Source of the DNA: Tetrahymena thermophila SB210
Lineage: Eukaryota > Ciliophora > Oligohymenophorea > Hymenostomatida > Tetrahymenidae
Assembly: GCF_000189635.1 (NCBI RefSeq)
Contig: NW_002476484.1
Coordinates: 796,622-860,621 of the forward strand
Direction: 5' to 3'
DNA length: 64,000 nt
Shown: piece by piece, positions 36,046-47,889 of the stretch
Numbering within the stretch: position 1 is the first letter of the stretch
Layout of the letters: each line of letters begins with the position of its first letter
The notes under the pieces: generated by a model
Told to the model about the DNA's origin: nothing
Seen by the model: the letters and a program-made list of their open reading frames with translations, nothing else
Database searches by the model: none
Position numbers and translations under genes: made by a program

Positions 36046-37064
36046 GTTTTTATGCATTAAATGTATTTAATAAATTTATTATTTGTTTTATGATACTTAG
36101 AATTTATTTTTCATGCTTTAATGAATATTTTATTAACAATAAAAATAATTCATAATTGATTTAGAATACATCATAATGTTTATTTTCATTTTAATTATTC
36201 ATCATAATTTGTTAAAAATCTGTAAATTTTGCTTTTTTTATAATTCTTGAAGTGAAAATTTCAAAGTAATACAACAAATTATCAGCAAAAACTCTATTAG
36301 CTACCATAGTAATTACTATAAATGAGAAAACAATAAGTAAAATTCAGAAAAATAATTTATTATTATTAAATAAAATGATACTAATATTCAAAAAAAATAA
36401 TTGTTAAATGTAAATATCAAATATTTAACTTTTTTTTCTCTAAATTCATAATATTTTTTGAATTAATTTATTCCTTTAATAATCATAATATATTAATATT
36501 TTGATTAAAGCTCAAAAACAATTATATCTATTTATCAAGTATATAATCATCATATGGATTTTATGAGTCTGACATATAATTAATGAATGAGAACTATTAA
36601 TAATTTAAAATACATCATCATCTTATTCAATATTATAATTTTAATATAATTTTTTTTCACTTTTTTCAGCTTATATTTAATTGATCTTGTTTGTTTACAA
36701 ATAAATTAATTAATTTTTTTATTAACAAAAAAGTTTTTTTAATGATTAATCTCTTCAAATTAATTTTTTATAATATTCATAAACGATAATAGATTAAAGA
36801 ATGTATAAACAATACATGTTTCAAAAATTTAAAAAGCTTTATTATATTATGTTAACATTGAAATTTTGTTAAGGTCTTCATTTTATTTTTTATTTAAAAA
36901 TTTTTTGAGATAAGTTAGAATAGTTAGAACATAAAAAATGAAATATATTGAAAATAATTGGAAAATAATATTTTAAATTTTTATTTATTAAAATGAAATA
37001 CTATAATTTATATTATATAAAAAATTATATCTATTATTCTCTGAATTATTTAATCATTTTTAAG
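36046..37064. other. Copy 10 flank and truncated intron of copy 11
   Basis: No gene is seen. Up to about 36830 the sequence is unique and AT-rich. From about 36831 (AAAAAGCTTTATTATATT) to 37064 it is the 3' part of a hydrolase intron, starting at the same point as the truncated intron of copy 1 (about 1659). Confidence 0.6.
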
Positions 37065-38255
37065 ATTAAAAAGTCACAAAGATTTCCAAAAACCTCTTTA
37101 AATAAAATGGAACAAGGATTTTTTAGTTAATTATCAGAAATTGGCTTTTATAAATTCAAAGATTTGTTAATTTCAAATTAGAATTCTCAGTTTTATGGAT
37201 TGGATGATAGTATAATTGAATTAAATGAGATAAAATTAGAAGGTGATGGTAGAATTACTTATAAAAATAATTAAGATTTGAAAGCAGTTACTTTTTTAAT
37301 ATCTGGATATTTAACTTAGGACTTCTCAGCCTCAGAAAACTTTTAAGTATTAGCAAGTACTAAGAATAAAGAATGTTAAGAAAATTTGTTTATTTTTTTG
37401 AAATGGTCTGATAGCAGACTTTACAAAATATTAGATAAATTTTTAAATAATTTTATCAACAATTATGAACCTTAAATTTATCAAAATTATTTAAAAGAAT
37501 TGATAGATAGCTGTTTATAAGAGCATTTTAATTAAATTATAATAACAAATATTCTTTATTGGTTGATATAACTACTTGGAAAATACGTGAAGTTAACTGA
37601 ACCTTCCTTATTTTAAAATTAAATTAAACAATTTAAAACAGCACTTGATTAAATAATTGAAGACTTTTAAGCAACTTATGAGTAGGCCAAAATTGGTGGC
37701 GCTATTTTAGCTGAAAGTGTATGCAATCAAAATTTGATGTGAAGTTTAAATATAGATTTTATGGGCCACAGCTTAGGAACTGTAGTCACTTGTTATGCGT
37801 TGAAGAATTTATCTATTCCTGCTAGTTTTTTAATGCTTTTTGGTGGAGATGCAACAATAGTAGAAATTTAAGACTACTAGCAAAAATTTTAAAAGTGTTA
37901 TAATTTCTATTCTGATAATGATTCTGTGATTAAAATATTTCTAATAAAGGCAAAACTTATTGGTGATTAAGCATTTATAGGAACAAAAGCATTTGGTTAA
38001 ATAAACTAAAAATATTTTAATTTGAATACAAAAATTGATCGCATTGATTAGATGAATAAATATTAAGAGTTTAATGATCTTGCAATGAAAAAATTTAATT
38101 CGCCTTTAAATAGTATAAATCTAATTGAAAAACCAAATATAATGAAAATAGTATTTGGAGGATTATTACTTTATCTATTATAAAAAAATTCTAAAAGTAG
38201 TAAAGTGTCTGTAATTTATCTGTTTATTCTCTACATATACTATTTGTTTTAATGA
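37065..38255 (+). pseudogene. Hydrolase array copy 11 (alpha): no exon 1, one nonsense codon
   Basis: A 397-codon second exon (acceptor TTTTTAAG at 37064, final TGA 38253-38255) is in frame throughout except for a TGA at 37740-37742, where the others have GGA (L-M-G-S to L-M-stop). This falls a few codons before an otherwise perfect G-H-S-L-G. The catalytic region downstream is intact except that I-D-H is I-D-R. There is no first exon. The single stop and near-identity to copy 9 suggest recent inactivation. Confidence 0.85.
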
Positions 38256-39542
38256 TTCTTTAGAATTGAGTATATTCAAAGTTAAATGAATGAAAAACCT
38301 GTTTTAGTAGGCACCTTTATATTAAGGGCACTTGAAAGGAATATATTTCTTGATTATGAAAGAATTTTCTTAATTAAGAAATAAAGAATCTTGAATAATT
38401 TATAAATAATATTGATTATGATATTTAAATAAATCCATATTTTTATTAATATGATCTCTCTCTTCAACATACTTTTTAATGTTTATTTTATTGAAAGTAT
38501 AAAAGATAATATAATTTTAAAGTAATGAGTATATAATAAATATTTATTATATTTAGTTAATATATTTTAGTAATTTTTTAAAAAAATTTTGGGTATAGCT
38601 GAAATTTAAAAAAAAAAAAATTTTTAATTTAGAATTTATTGATTTTAATAAATGCATAATATAAAATTTATAAAAAATTGATAAGAAACTTTATTTTTTT
38701 TTAATTTAAATAGGTTTGTATTCTTAAAGCTTAGCTTATCTACATGCACCAAAATTGGAAAATTAAATTATAGACCTTCTAAATTATAACACACCCTTTG
38801 CTGATTTTTTATTCAATCTTAATATTATAAGTTTTCTTATATGTATTTGTATAGCTTTACTTTTGAAGAAAATTTAATTTGCTTTACTTTTTTTAGTTAC
38901 AGCTGCAAATGATATTAAATTTATGATACCAAAATTTTATTTAGATTATAGACCCAACATTTCTTAAGAACTTTATTTTTTAAAAATTTCATAATAAAAT
39001 TGAAAAATAATAGTATTAATATAAAAGTAATTAAAAACAAACAATTACAATTCTAATTCTTATGGGTAGAATAGTGGTTTATAAAAGCTATAACCTACAG
39101 ATAATGTAAGAACGAAAGAAATAAGTTTAAATATTAGTTTTTGATAACCACAGTTCAAAATTTAAATAAAATATACTGTTATTAATTTATTCTCAAAAAT
39201 AAAAAAGTTAATCTTCTTAATAAAATTAATCAGAATTAAAAAACCAAATAAAAAGATACACATTTTCAGAATCAGGCTATAAATTAAAATTACATTTTTG
39301 ATATGCATTCTCACAGTCAATTAGCTATTGATTATTAAAATGCGAACAAAACTAAGAGCTCTTTAATATTTAGTTTTTTGAGGATTGATAAAAATGTACT
39401 CTATCTAAATATCAGTTTAGATAAACTTAATTCAAAATATTTAAAAATTAGTTTTAAATAGATGAATTAAAATCAATTAAATATATATTATTTATCAAAA
39501 AAATTAAACTAAACTAAAAATAAAAGAAAAAAAGAAAAGAAA
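38256..39542. other. Copy 11 flank and upstream block of copy 12
   Basis: No gene is seen. A short GC-richer stretch with GGCACCTTT and AAGGGCACTT lies near 38311-38335. From about 38600 it is a diverged version of the common upstream block: ATTTATTGATTTTAATAAATG, the TTATGGGTAGAATAGTGG box near 39060, and a final A-rich leader before the copy 12 start. Confidence 0.55.
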
Positions 39543-40864
39543 ATGGAAGCTTCTCTAATAAAATAAATACAGGAAGACTTTAAAAATGAAGACATTTACG
39601 AACACTGTCCTTATTTAAAGTAGGAAAAAGAAAAATTTGATTCATATGCTTTATCGATTTGCTAAAAATACGAAACTGAAAATCATACCCTAAATGGCAC
39701 TACAGCTTAACAAACAAAAAATCCAGATGTAACAATTTATTTTAAATTTTTTTACATAAAAATTAATCTAGATTAAAAATAAACATATTTTTACTAAATT
39801 AGATGATTACTGGTAGTTACGAACCAAGTTAAAAAGAATTAGAAATGTTTAAAAATATTGCAAATTATGCCAAAGAATAAATATTAGCATTTAAAGAGGA
39901 AAAAATAAATTTAAAAGAAAATTCTCATTTTTATGGATTTGATGACAGTGTAATTGAATTAGATTAACTAAAAATACATGATGATGGTAAAATTAAATAT
40001 AAGAATAAATAGGATTTGAATATAATAACCTTTTTGATACCTGGTTATAATATTAATGAGGATAAAGCCTCAATGTATTTTGAAAATTTTGTAAATTATA
40101 AGTACAAAGAATCTAAAACAAACTTATTTGTTTTTTTCAAATGGTCAGATAGTAGCATTTTAAGAATCACATAAAATTTTTTCAATAACATTAAGAAGAA
40201 TTAAGAAAGTTAAAATTATGAAGTGTATTTAGAAAATTTGTTGACTTCTTTTCTTAATGAGAAGGATTGGGATAACATATTTAAGATAATTGCTTACTTG
40301 GTTATAAAAGCAATAAAAGTATTCATCAGCCTCAAAATTAAAGAATTTGATTATCTTAATGATGTAATTAGCTTATTTGAAACAGTAGTTAATTCAATCA
40401 TTGATTACTTCAAAGACTCTTACTAATAATCTCAAAATGCTGGCGCTGCATTAGCAGAATATTTAAACAACTGGGACTTGATAAAAAATTTAAAAATAGA
40501 TTTTATTGGATATGAATTTGGTACTGTAGTTACAGCTTATGCATTGAAAAATTTGGTAAACCCAGCTAGATATATAATTCTAATAAAAGGATTTGCAACA
40601 ATTACAGAAATAGAAGAATCCTAAAAAAACTTTTAAATGTGTTATAATTTCTATACTACCAAAGATTTTTCAATTTATTAATTCTTTGAAAAGGCAAAAC
40701 TTCTTGGAGATAAACCTTTTGTAGGAACAAAAGAAATTAGCTTAAACAATAAATTGATTAAAAATAAAAATATTGATGATCATGATAATAAAATGTAAGA
40801 GCTTTATGATTTTGCAATGGAAGCATTTAATAACCCAAATAATAAGTAAATTATGATACTTTGA
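39543..40864 (+). CDS. Hydrolase array copy 12, divergent, nucleophile Ser replaced by Glu, 415 aa
   Basis: Exons are 39543-39728 (62 codons) and 39803-40864 (354 codons), joined in phase 0 by a 74-bp intron, the shortest in the array. Exon 1 begins M-E-A-S-L-I-K and keeps I-Y-E-H-C-P-Y-L-K-Q-E-K. Exon 2 has T-F-L-I-P-G-Y, F-F-K-W-S-D-S, A-A-L-A-E-Y and F-Y-T-T-K-D, but the elbow is G-Y-E-F-G: the Ser position (residue 300) is Glu. The His motif is rearranged (I-D-D-H-D). The C-terminus ends shortly after the domain, without a hydrophobic tail. The whole frame is open, so it is probably an expressed pseudoenzyme or has changed chemistry. A 67-codon frame at 40223-40426 is part of it. Confidence 0.82.
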
Positions 40865-42717
40865 GAACATCTAAAGATCCCTCTCAAAAAAAAATAGAAA
40901 TAAAAAAAACAGGCAATTCAATTTACAATACTCAGATATAAAATAATGTATTACCACGAATCTTGTATATTTCTGTATGAGGATATTTAGTTTATATAGC
41001 AATCAATTTTTATTTTTTTGAGAGTTTCTATGTATTATATCTGTCAACTAAATAAATTTATAATTTTTTTAATGGTATATAGAATTTTTTAACACTTTTA
41101 AGAATATATATACTTAAATATCGCACATTTTTTACAAGCCCAGCTATTTAACGCTCAATGAATAATCAATAAAAATATAAAAATATTTAATTGATAGAGA
41201 ATTTACAATCGGGGCTTTTTTAGATCAGTAGGCAGAAAAAACCTCTCTGCCACACTATTTTTTCGCCTTCCAAGTATTTTCCTTGGAGGGCTACTTTTCA
41301 TACTTTTTTAAAAACAATTTTTAACAAATTTTTAATAAATTGAAATGAATTTATAATAAAATTTCTTGAAAAAAAAATACAAAATTAAATGTACCGATAG
41401 TATATTAAAAAATAATGTATTGATTATTTAATATTAGAAGATTTTTTATTTTTTTCAATTTTAATATATTGCTAAAGTATATATTTTACTTGGCCTTCCA
41501 AGGTCTGAAAACCCTTGATTAATATTACTTGTTAAATTGATTAAATATAAATTTAATATCCCTAAGGAAATGTTTTTAAATTTTTAGAAGAATAAGCAAA
41601 TAAATAGTTTCTTTTTTTAATAATTATAAAAAATATAATCTTAAATTCATAAATTAACTAAAATTAGAATGATTTAAATAATTGATTTAATCTAATTTAA
41701 ACCAGTCGAAGCTTAAAATCTATTTTTATATTACAAAAAATTTGAGTGATCTCTGAAATATTGAATAATATAAATTTTTAATTTAAAATTTATTCATTTT
41801 AATAAATGTGTATGATAAACAATTTAGAAAAAATTGATAGGAAACTTTATATTCTTTTAATTTAAATAGGTTTGTATTCATAAAGATAAGCTTTTCTGCA
41901 CCAAAAAGGGAAAATTATATTATAGTCATTTTAAATTATAGGATACCCTTGCTAATTTTTTATTAAATCTTCATGTAATATCTTTTGTATAGCTTTATTT
42001 TTTGAAGAAAATTTAATTTGCTTTACTTTTATAAGTTAGAACGAAGAATGATATTAAATCTATGTATACCAAAATTTTTTTAGACCAAATACCCAACGTT
42101 CTTTATAACTTTATTTTTTAAAAATTACATAATAAAATAGAAAAAGAATAAAAAAATTTAAAAATAATGAAAAATAAAAAAATCCTAATTCTAAATCATA
42201 TGGGTAAAAAATGGCTTATAGAAGCTATAATCTATAGATAATTTAAGAATGAAGAAAGTAAGCTTAAACATTAGTTCTAATAACTACAGTTCACAATTGA
42301 AATCAAATTTATTGTTGTTAATTGATTTTCAAAAATAAAAAAGTTAATCTTCTTAATAAAATTAACCAGAAATTAAAAAAGTCAAATAAAAAGATATACA
42401 AAATAAGAATTAGGCTATAAATTAAATTGTTATTTTTGATATACATTCTCACAGTCAATTGGCTATTGATTATTAAAATACAAACCAAACTAAGAATCCT
42501 TTAATATTTGTAAAAATAAATATCTAAGTTAGTTATTCTTATTTAGTTTTTGAGTATTGATAAATAGGTTCCCCTTCTAAATATCAATTTAGATAAACTT
42601 AATTCAAAATATATAAAAACTAGCTTTAAATATTTGAATTAAAGTCAATTAAATGTATATTATTTATTCAAAAAAAAATAAACAAAAGTAAAAAAATTGA
42701 AAAAAAAAGAAAAACAA
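40865..42717. other. Long intergenic with hairpin-rich island and upstream block of copy 13
   Basis: No gene is supported. A GC-rich island at 41136-41290 contains AAGCCC (41136-41141) facing GGGCTT (41212-41217), GGCAGA/TCTGCC (41231-41236 with 41246-41251) and CCAAG/CTTGG (41270-41274 with 41282-41286). CCTTCCAAGG recurs near 41495. From about 41770 to 42717 it is the common upstream block, with CATATGGGTAAAAAATGG near 42199. Confidence 0.55.
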
Positions 42718-44364
42718 ATGAAAGATTAACTAATTAAATTAATAGAAGAAGAAGACTTTTTAAATTAAGACATTTACACAAATTATCCTTTTTTAAAGTA
42801 GGAAAGATAACACTTTAATTAAATTGCTAAATCTATTTGCTTGAAAAACCAAACTTTTTAACCTGACCTAGAAGACACTTTAGCTTAACAAACAAATTAA
42901 ATAGATACAGTAACCATTCATTTTAAATTATTTTTAATTTTTTCTTCCCATTATTACACCATATTATTTCAATTTTTAATCAAAAATTAACAATTTAAAA
43001 AATTTGATATTATAAAAAATTTAAAATAAAAATGTTTATACTTTATTAATTAAAATAATAAGACATAACTAAGGATTGGTGGTAAATCCGAACAAAATAC
43101 AGATTCATTTGCTTTAGAAACTATTACAAAATTCATCTGTGAATAATGGGAAAACTCGTTAAAGTAAAAAATAAACTTAAAAGATAATTCTCATTTTTAT
43201 GGATTGAAGGACAATGTAATTGAATTAGATTAACCATAATTGGAGGATTTTAAAATAATAACTTTTTTGATACCTGGTAATGGAATTGAGAAAAATAATG
43301 CTTCAGAAAATTTTGGATTATTAGAAAATTGTATGGACATAGAATCTTAAAAAAACTTATTTGTTTTTTTCAAATGGTAAGAAGATATCAGCATTTTATA
43401 AATCGCATCAAAGCTTTTAAAAACATTTGTGCTTGAATACGAAAATAAAAAAAATTATTAAGAGTATTTAGAAAACTTCTTGAACTATTACCTTGGAAAG
43501 TTCTGTCTTAATAAACTTAAGAGGATTGTTTACTAGTTAATATAATAATTAAAAATATGCATCAAATTACCAAAGCTTGCTATTTCTATTCTTAGAAATA
43601 TAATTGACTTATTTGAAAAAGCACTTGATTCAATCATTAAATATTTTTAAGATACCTACTAACGTTCCATTGATTTTGGTATTGCATTAGCAGAATATTT
43701 AAACAACTGGAACTTGATAGGAAATTTATAAATAGATTTCTTGGGATATGACTATGGTACTGTAGTTATAGCTTAGGCATTGAAAAGATTGGTAAATCCA
43801 GCTAGATATATAATTCTAATGGGAGGAGTTGCAAAAATAACAGATATAGAATAATCATATAAATTGAAACGTTTTAAAAAGTGTTGTAATTTCTATTCTA
43901 CTAATGATATTTTCGTTGAAACATTCATTTAAAATACAAATCTTTTAGGAGATTAACTTTTAATAGGAGTAAATTCTATATGTGAAGAAAACAAAGACTT
44001 TTTTTCTAATTACGACACAGAAATTGGTTGTTCAGGTTATATAAATAAATATAAAGAGCTTTATGATAAGGCTATGACAACATTTAAAAATGGCTCTTCA
44101 AATGAAGGATAAAATAAAAAGAGATAATCTAATAACTATTACTCCAAAATCAAATAATTTTATGATGAGTAGAAGACTTATATTTTAGCATTTGCAGTAT
44201 CTCTGATAATGAAATGTGGATTTGGTTGGAATAAACCGATAATAATAACGTTATTAGTAACAATTTTTATAAAAATATTTAAAATGACATATAATGCAAT
44301 AAATGAGAACTACATCAAACTGTGTAATTTTTTAAATATTCGAGTTCCAAATTACCCTTATTGA
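42718..44364 (+). CDS. Hydrolase array copy 13, divergent, nucleophile Ser replaced by Asp, 497 aa
   Basis: Exons are 42718-42909 (64 codons) and 43063-44364 (434 codons), phase 0, donor GTAACCATT, acceptor AATAATAAG. Exon 1 starts M-K-D-Q-L-I-K-L-I-E-E-E. Exon 2 has T-F-L-I-P-G, F-F-K-W, I-A-L-A-E-Y, then G-Y-D-Y-G where the others have G-H-S-L-G (Asp at residue 294). F-Y-S-T-N-D is kept, but I-D-H is replaced by I-G-C. The C-terminus is about 40 residues longer than usual, with two hydrophobic segments (around Y-I-L-A-F-A-V-S-L-I and I-I-I-T-L-L-V-T-I-F) instead of one. An Asp nucleophile in G-x-D-x-G is known from epoxide hydrolases and dehalogenases, but without the His this is more likely a non-catalytic member. 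Confidence 0.82.
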
Positions 44365-45427
44365 ACAGTTAAAATTTCGAAAAAATAAAAAAAAATAATT
44401 GTTATTGTGTACTTTATTTACAATATATTGTAAAATTTAATTAAATCAGTGTTTTTTTAAGACTTCTAGCTATGCTAAATTTTTTTAATTTATTTATTAT
44501 TTTTCAATTATAAATTGATTGATTTAAATCCTGATTTTGAAATTTATGACAGTCCAGTTCATGATATTTCAATACCATGAAAAGCTAAATTTGTTTATAT
44601 AGTTTTCTTTTCTAAGAATTTGATTTCCTTTACTTTTATAAACTACAGCAATGAATGTATTTGTGGCTATTTTATTTATGTATGCCAAAATTTTATTTAA
44701 ACTGAAAACTCAACAGCTCTTAATAGCAATAAATATATGTGTGGCTATTTGATTTATGTATGCCAAAATTTTACTTTAGATTAAAGACCCAACAGCTCTT
44801 AATAACTTTAGTTTTTAAAAATTCCATAATAAAATGGAAAAATAATAGTATAAATATAAAAACAATGAAAAATAAAATATTATAATTCTAATTCTTATGG
44901 GTAATAAAACGGTTTATAGAAGCTTTACTCTGCTTTTAAAGTTAGAATTGGAAAGAAATAAAATTAAATGTTAGTTTTTGATAACCGCAATTCAAAATTG
45001 AAATAAAATTTATTTGATATTAACTTATTAATAAAAACAAAAACTAAATAGTTAATCATTCTAATAAAATTAGCCAGAAATAAAAAAAGTCAAATAAAAG
45101 ATACGTAATCTAAGAATCAGACTATTAATTATAATTATTATTTTTGATATACGTTTTCACAATCATTCAGCTATTTATTATTAAATACGAACCTAGTGAA
45201 GAATTCTTTAATATCTGAAAAAATAAATATCCAAGTTAGTAATTCTTATTCAGTTTTTGATTATTAATAAATAGGTTCTCCATCTAAATTTCATATTAGT
45301 TAGATAAACATAATTCAATATATAAAAAAACCAACTTTAAATATTTGAATTAAAATCAATTAAATATATATCATTTATTAAAAAAAACTTAACTAAAGTA
45401 AAAATAATTAAAAAAATAGAAAAGAAA
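44365..45427. other. Copy 13 flank and upstream block of copy 14
   Basis: No gene is seen. At about 44485-44640 it matches the pre-copy 10 region, including CCAGTTCAT at 44554-44562 within a weak hairpin. A 78-bp tandem duplication (about 44648-44803) doubles the TGTGGCTATTTNATTTATGTATGCC box (at 44662 and 44740). ATGGGTAATAAAACGG follows near 44898. Confidence 0.65.
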
Positions 45428-47092
45428 ATGGTAGATTCTCTGATTAAATTACTAGAAGAAGAAGAAGACTTTCTAAGTTAAGAAATTTATGAATAATTTC
45501 CTTTTTTAAAGGAGGAAAAAGAAGCATTTAATACATAGGCTAAATCGTTTTGCTTAAAGTAAGCTTAAAATAAATTAGAAAATGGATAAGTTTAACATGA
45601 AACTGATAATCCTAACCTTAAAAGTATTTCAGCTATACAAATAAATTAAGCAGATACCGTAATAATAATTATTTTAAATTTTTATATATTTTTTTCTTCC
45701 CATAAGTTTCTGTTTTAAAATATTTTTGAATATGGAAATTTTTAGATGCTAAAATAAAGTAATGATATATTTTAATAATAAGAGGTGAATAAAATAAGAA
45801 AAATTTTCAAAAACATAAAAAAAAATCTAGATTTTAAAATAAAATTTAACCTTATTTATTAAATAAATAAGACATAAGCTATGCTTGGTGGTAATTATGA
45901 ACAAACAATAAACTCAAAAGAAGAAGAAGTTGTTGGAGATATGACAAATGTAATCTTGTAAAAATTCGAAGAATTGAAAAAGGAAAAAATAAACTTAAAA
46001 GAAAATTATCATTTTTATGGATTGGATGATAGTGTAATTGAATTGGATTAAATAAAAATGGATGATGATGGTAGAATCAAATATAAAAATAAATAGGATT
46101 TGAAAATAGTAACTTTTTTGATATCAGGTTATACAACTTAGCAAACTAAATCTTCTGAGAATTTTGAAAAATTAGCAAATTCTAAGAACATAGAATCTTA
46201 AACAAACTTATTTGTTTTTTTCAAGTGGTCAGATAGCAGCATTTTAAGAATCTTAAAAACGTTTTTAACAAATGTTATGGATAATTACTAAGCTAAAAAT
46301 TATAAAGAGTATTTAGAAAATTTGTTTAATAATTGGCTTAAAGAGTGGAATTGTAGTAAACTAATTAAGAAGATTGTTTACTGGATGATAAAAGTATTAG
46401 TCCTATGTATCAATTTAGCAAGAATTACTAATTATTTTCTTAGAAAAGTAATTAACTTATTTGAAACAGCACTTGATTCAATCATTGACGACTTTTAAGC
46501 CTCTTACTAATAATCTAAAGATGGTGGTGCTGTATTAGCTGAATATGTAAACAGCTTGGACTTGATGGGAATGTTAAATATAGATTTTATGGGACATAGC
46601 TTAGGTACTGTAGTTACTGCTTATGCATTGAAAAATTTGGTAAAGCCAGCTAGATATATAATACTAATGGGAGGAGCTGCTACAATCACTGAAATTGAAG
46701 AATCCTACTAACGTTTTTAAATGTGTTATAATTTCTATTCTACTAAAGATAATGTCATTAAAATATTCCTTGAAAAGGCAAAACTTATAGGAGATTAAGC
46801 TTTTATAGGAACAAAACCTTTTGGCTTAAACGAAAACTTTTTTAATTAAAATACAGAAATTGATCATTTAGATTATACAGATAAATATTAAGAATTTTAT
46901 GATATTGCAATCAAAGAATTTGAAGATCTCACTTACAAAAATACAACACAAATAGAAGAAAAAGTAAAGTAGTCAATTAGCACCCCTGAGAAATCAAATT
47001 ATATGAAAGTAGGAGGAGCTATACTAGGTATTGCAGGAGGATCCTTATTACTTTATTTATTTATCAAACACTCCAAAAGAGTTTATAGCTGA
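45428..47092 (+). CDS. Hydrolase array copy 14 (delta), complete, 483 aa
   Basis: Exons are 45428-45658 (77 codons) and 45872-47092 (407 codons), phase 0, donor GTAATAATA, acceptor AATAAATAAG. It is very close to copy 10: M-V-D-S-L-I-K-L-L with a Glu run, F-F-K-W-S-D-S, I-D-F-M-G-H-S-L-G (Ser320), L-M-G-G-A, F-Y-S-T-K-D, I-D-H-L-D-Y and the Gly-rich C-terminal membrane helix with K-H-S-K-R. The predicted triad is intact. It is the last copy of the array on the telomere side, followed by single-copy genes. Confidence 0.9.
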
Positions 47093-47889
47093 GTTTCTAA
47101 GCATTATCTGTATTTAATAAAGTTACTATTTGTTTTATGATATTTAGAACTTTTCATACTTTAAAGAATATTTTATAAACTTTAAAAAAATTGATAATTG
47201 ATTTAGAATAAATAATATTGTTTATTTTAATTATTCATCATAATTTGTTAAAAATCTGAAAATTTTGTTTTTTTAATCATTTTTAAAGTGAAAATTTCAA
47301 AATATACAATATATTTACATATATTAAGGATTTTTATACCAAGTGTATTCTATAAACTATATTATATATTTAAAAACAAATAAGTTGATTTAAGTAAGTG
47401 TGGTTTGTTTTAACTTATATTTATTTATTATGAGAAAATAAAAAACAGATTTATAAACTGAAATATTTAGTTAACATTTTTAATTTTAATTATCAGTCTT
47501 AATAAACTAAATTAGACCAGTCTCTGATTTAAAAATATATCAGAAACAATTAAATATTCTAAATAAAAGCAGCATTATTATTAAGAAAAGGAATTTTGTA
47601 AATTATGTTGATGTATTTATATAAAAAAGGAATTAAAAATAATATATTTAATCCATTAATTGTATAATAAAAAAGTAAATATTTATTCATTTATATTATC
47701 TTAAAGATAAAATTTTGATTGAAAATATTTAACAATTTGAGTAGTTAATATATTAATTAAGCTTATTTATTAATGCAAAACGGTATAAATTATGCTAGCA
47801 ACAATTAATCATTAAATGATTACTTATATTACATTTTTATATTATTATATACATTTTAATTAATTTAGATAACCTAATTAGAAGGGTTT
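47093..47889. other. Intergenic between the array and the CGR1-like gene
   Basis: The space is convergent and nothing coding is seen. To about 47290 it resembles the copy 10 3' flank (36046-36260). The rest is AT-rich and unique. Confidence 0.5.
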
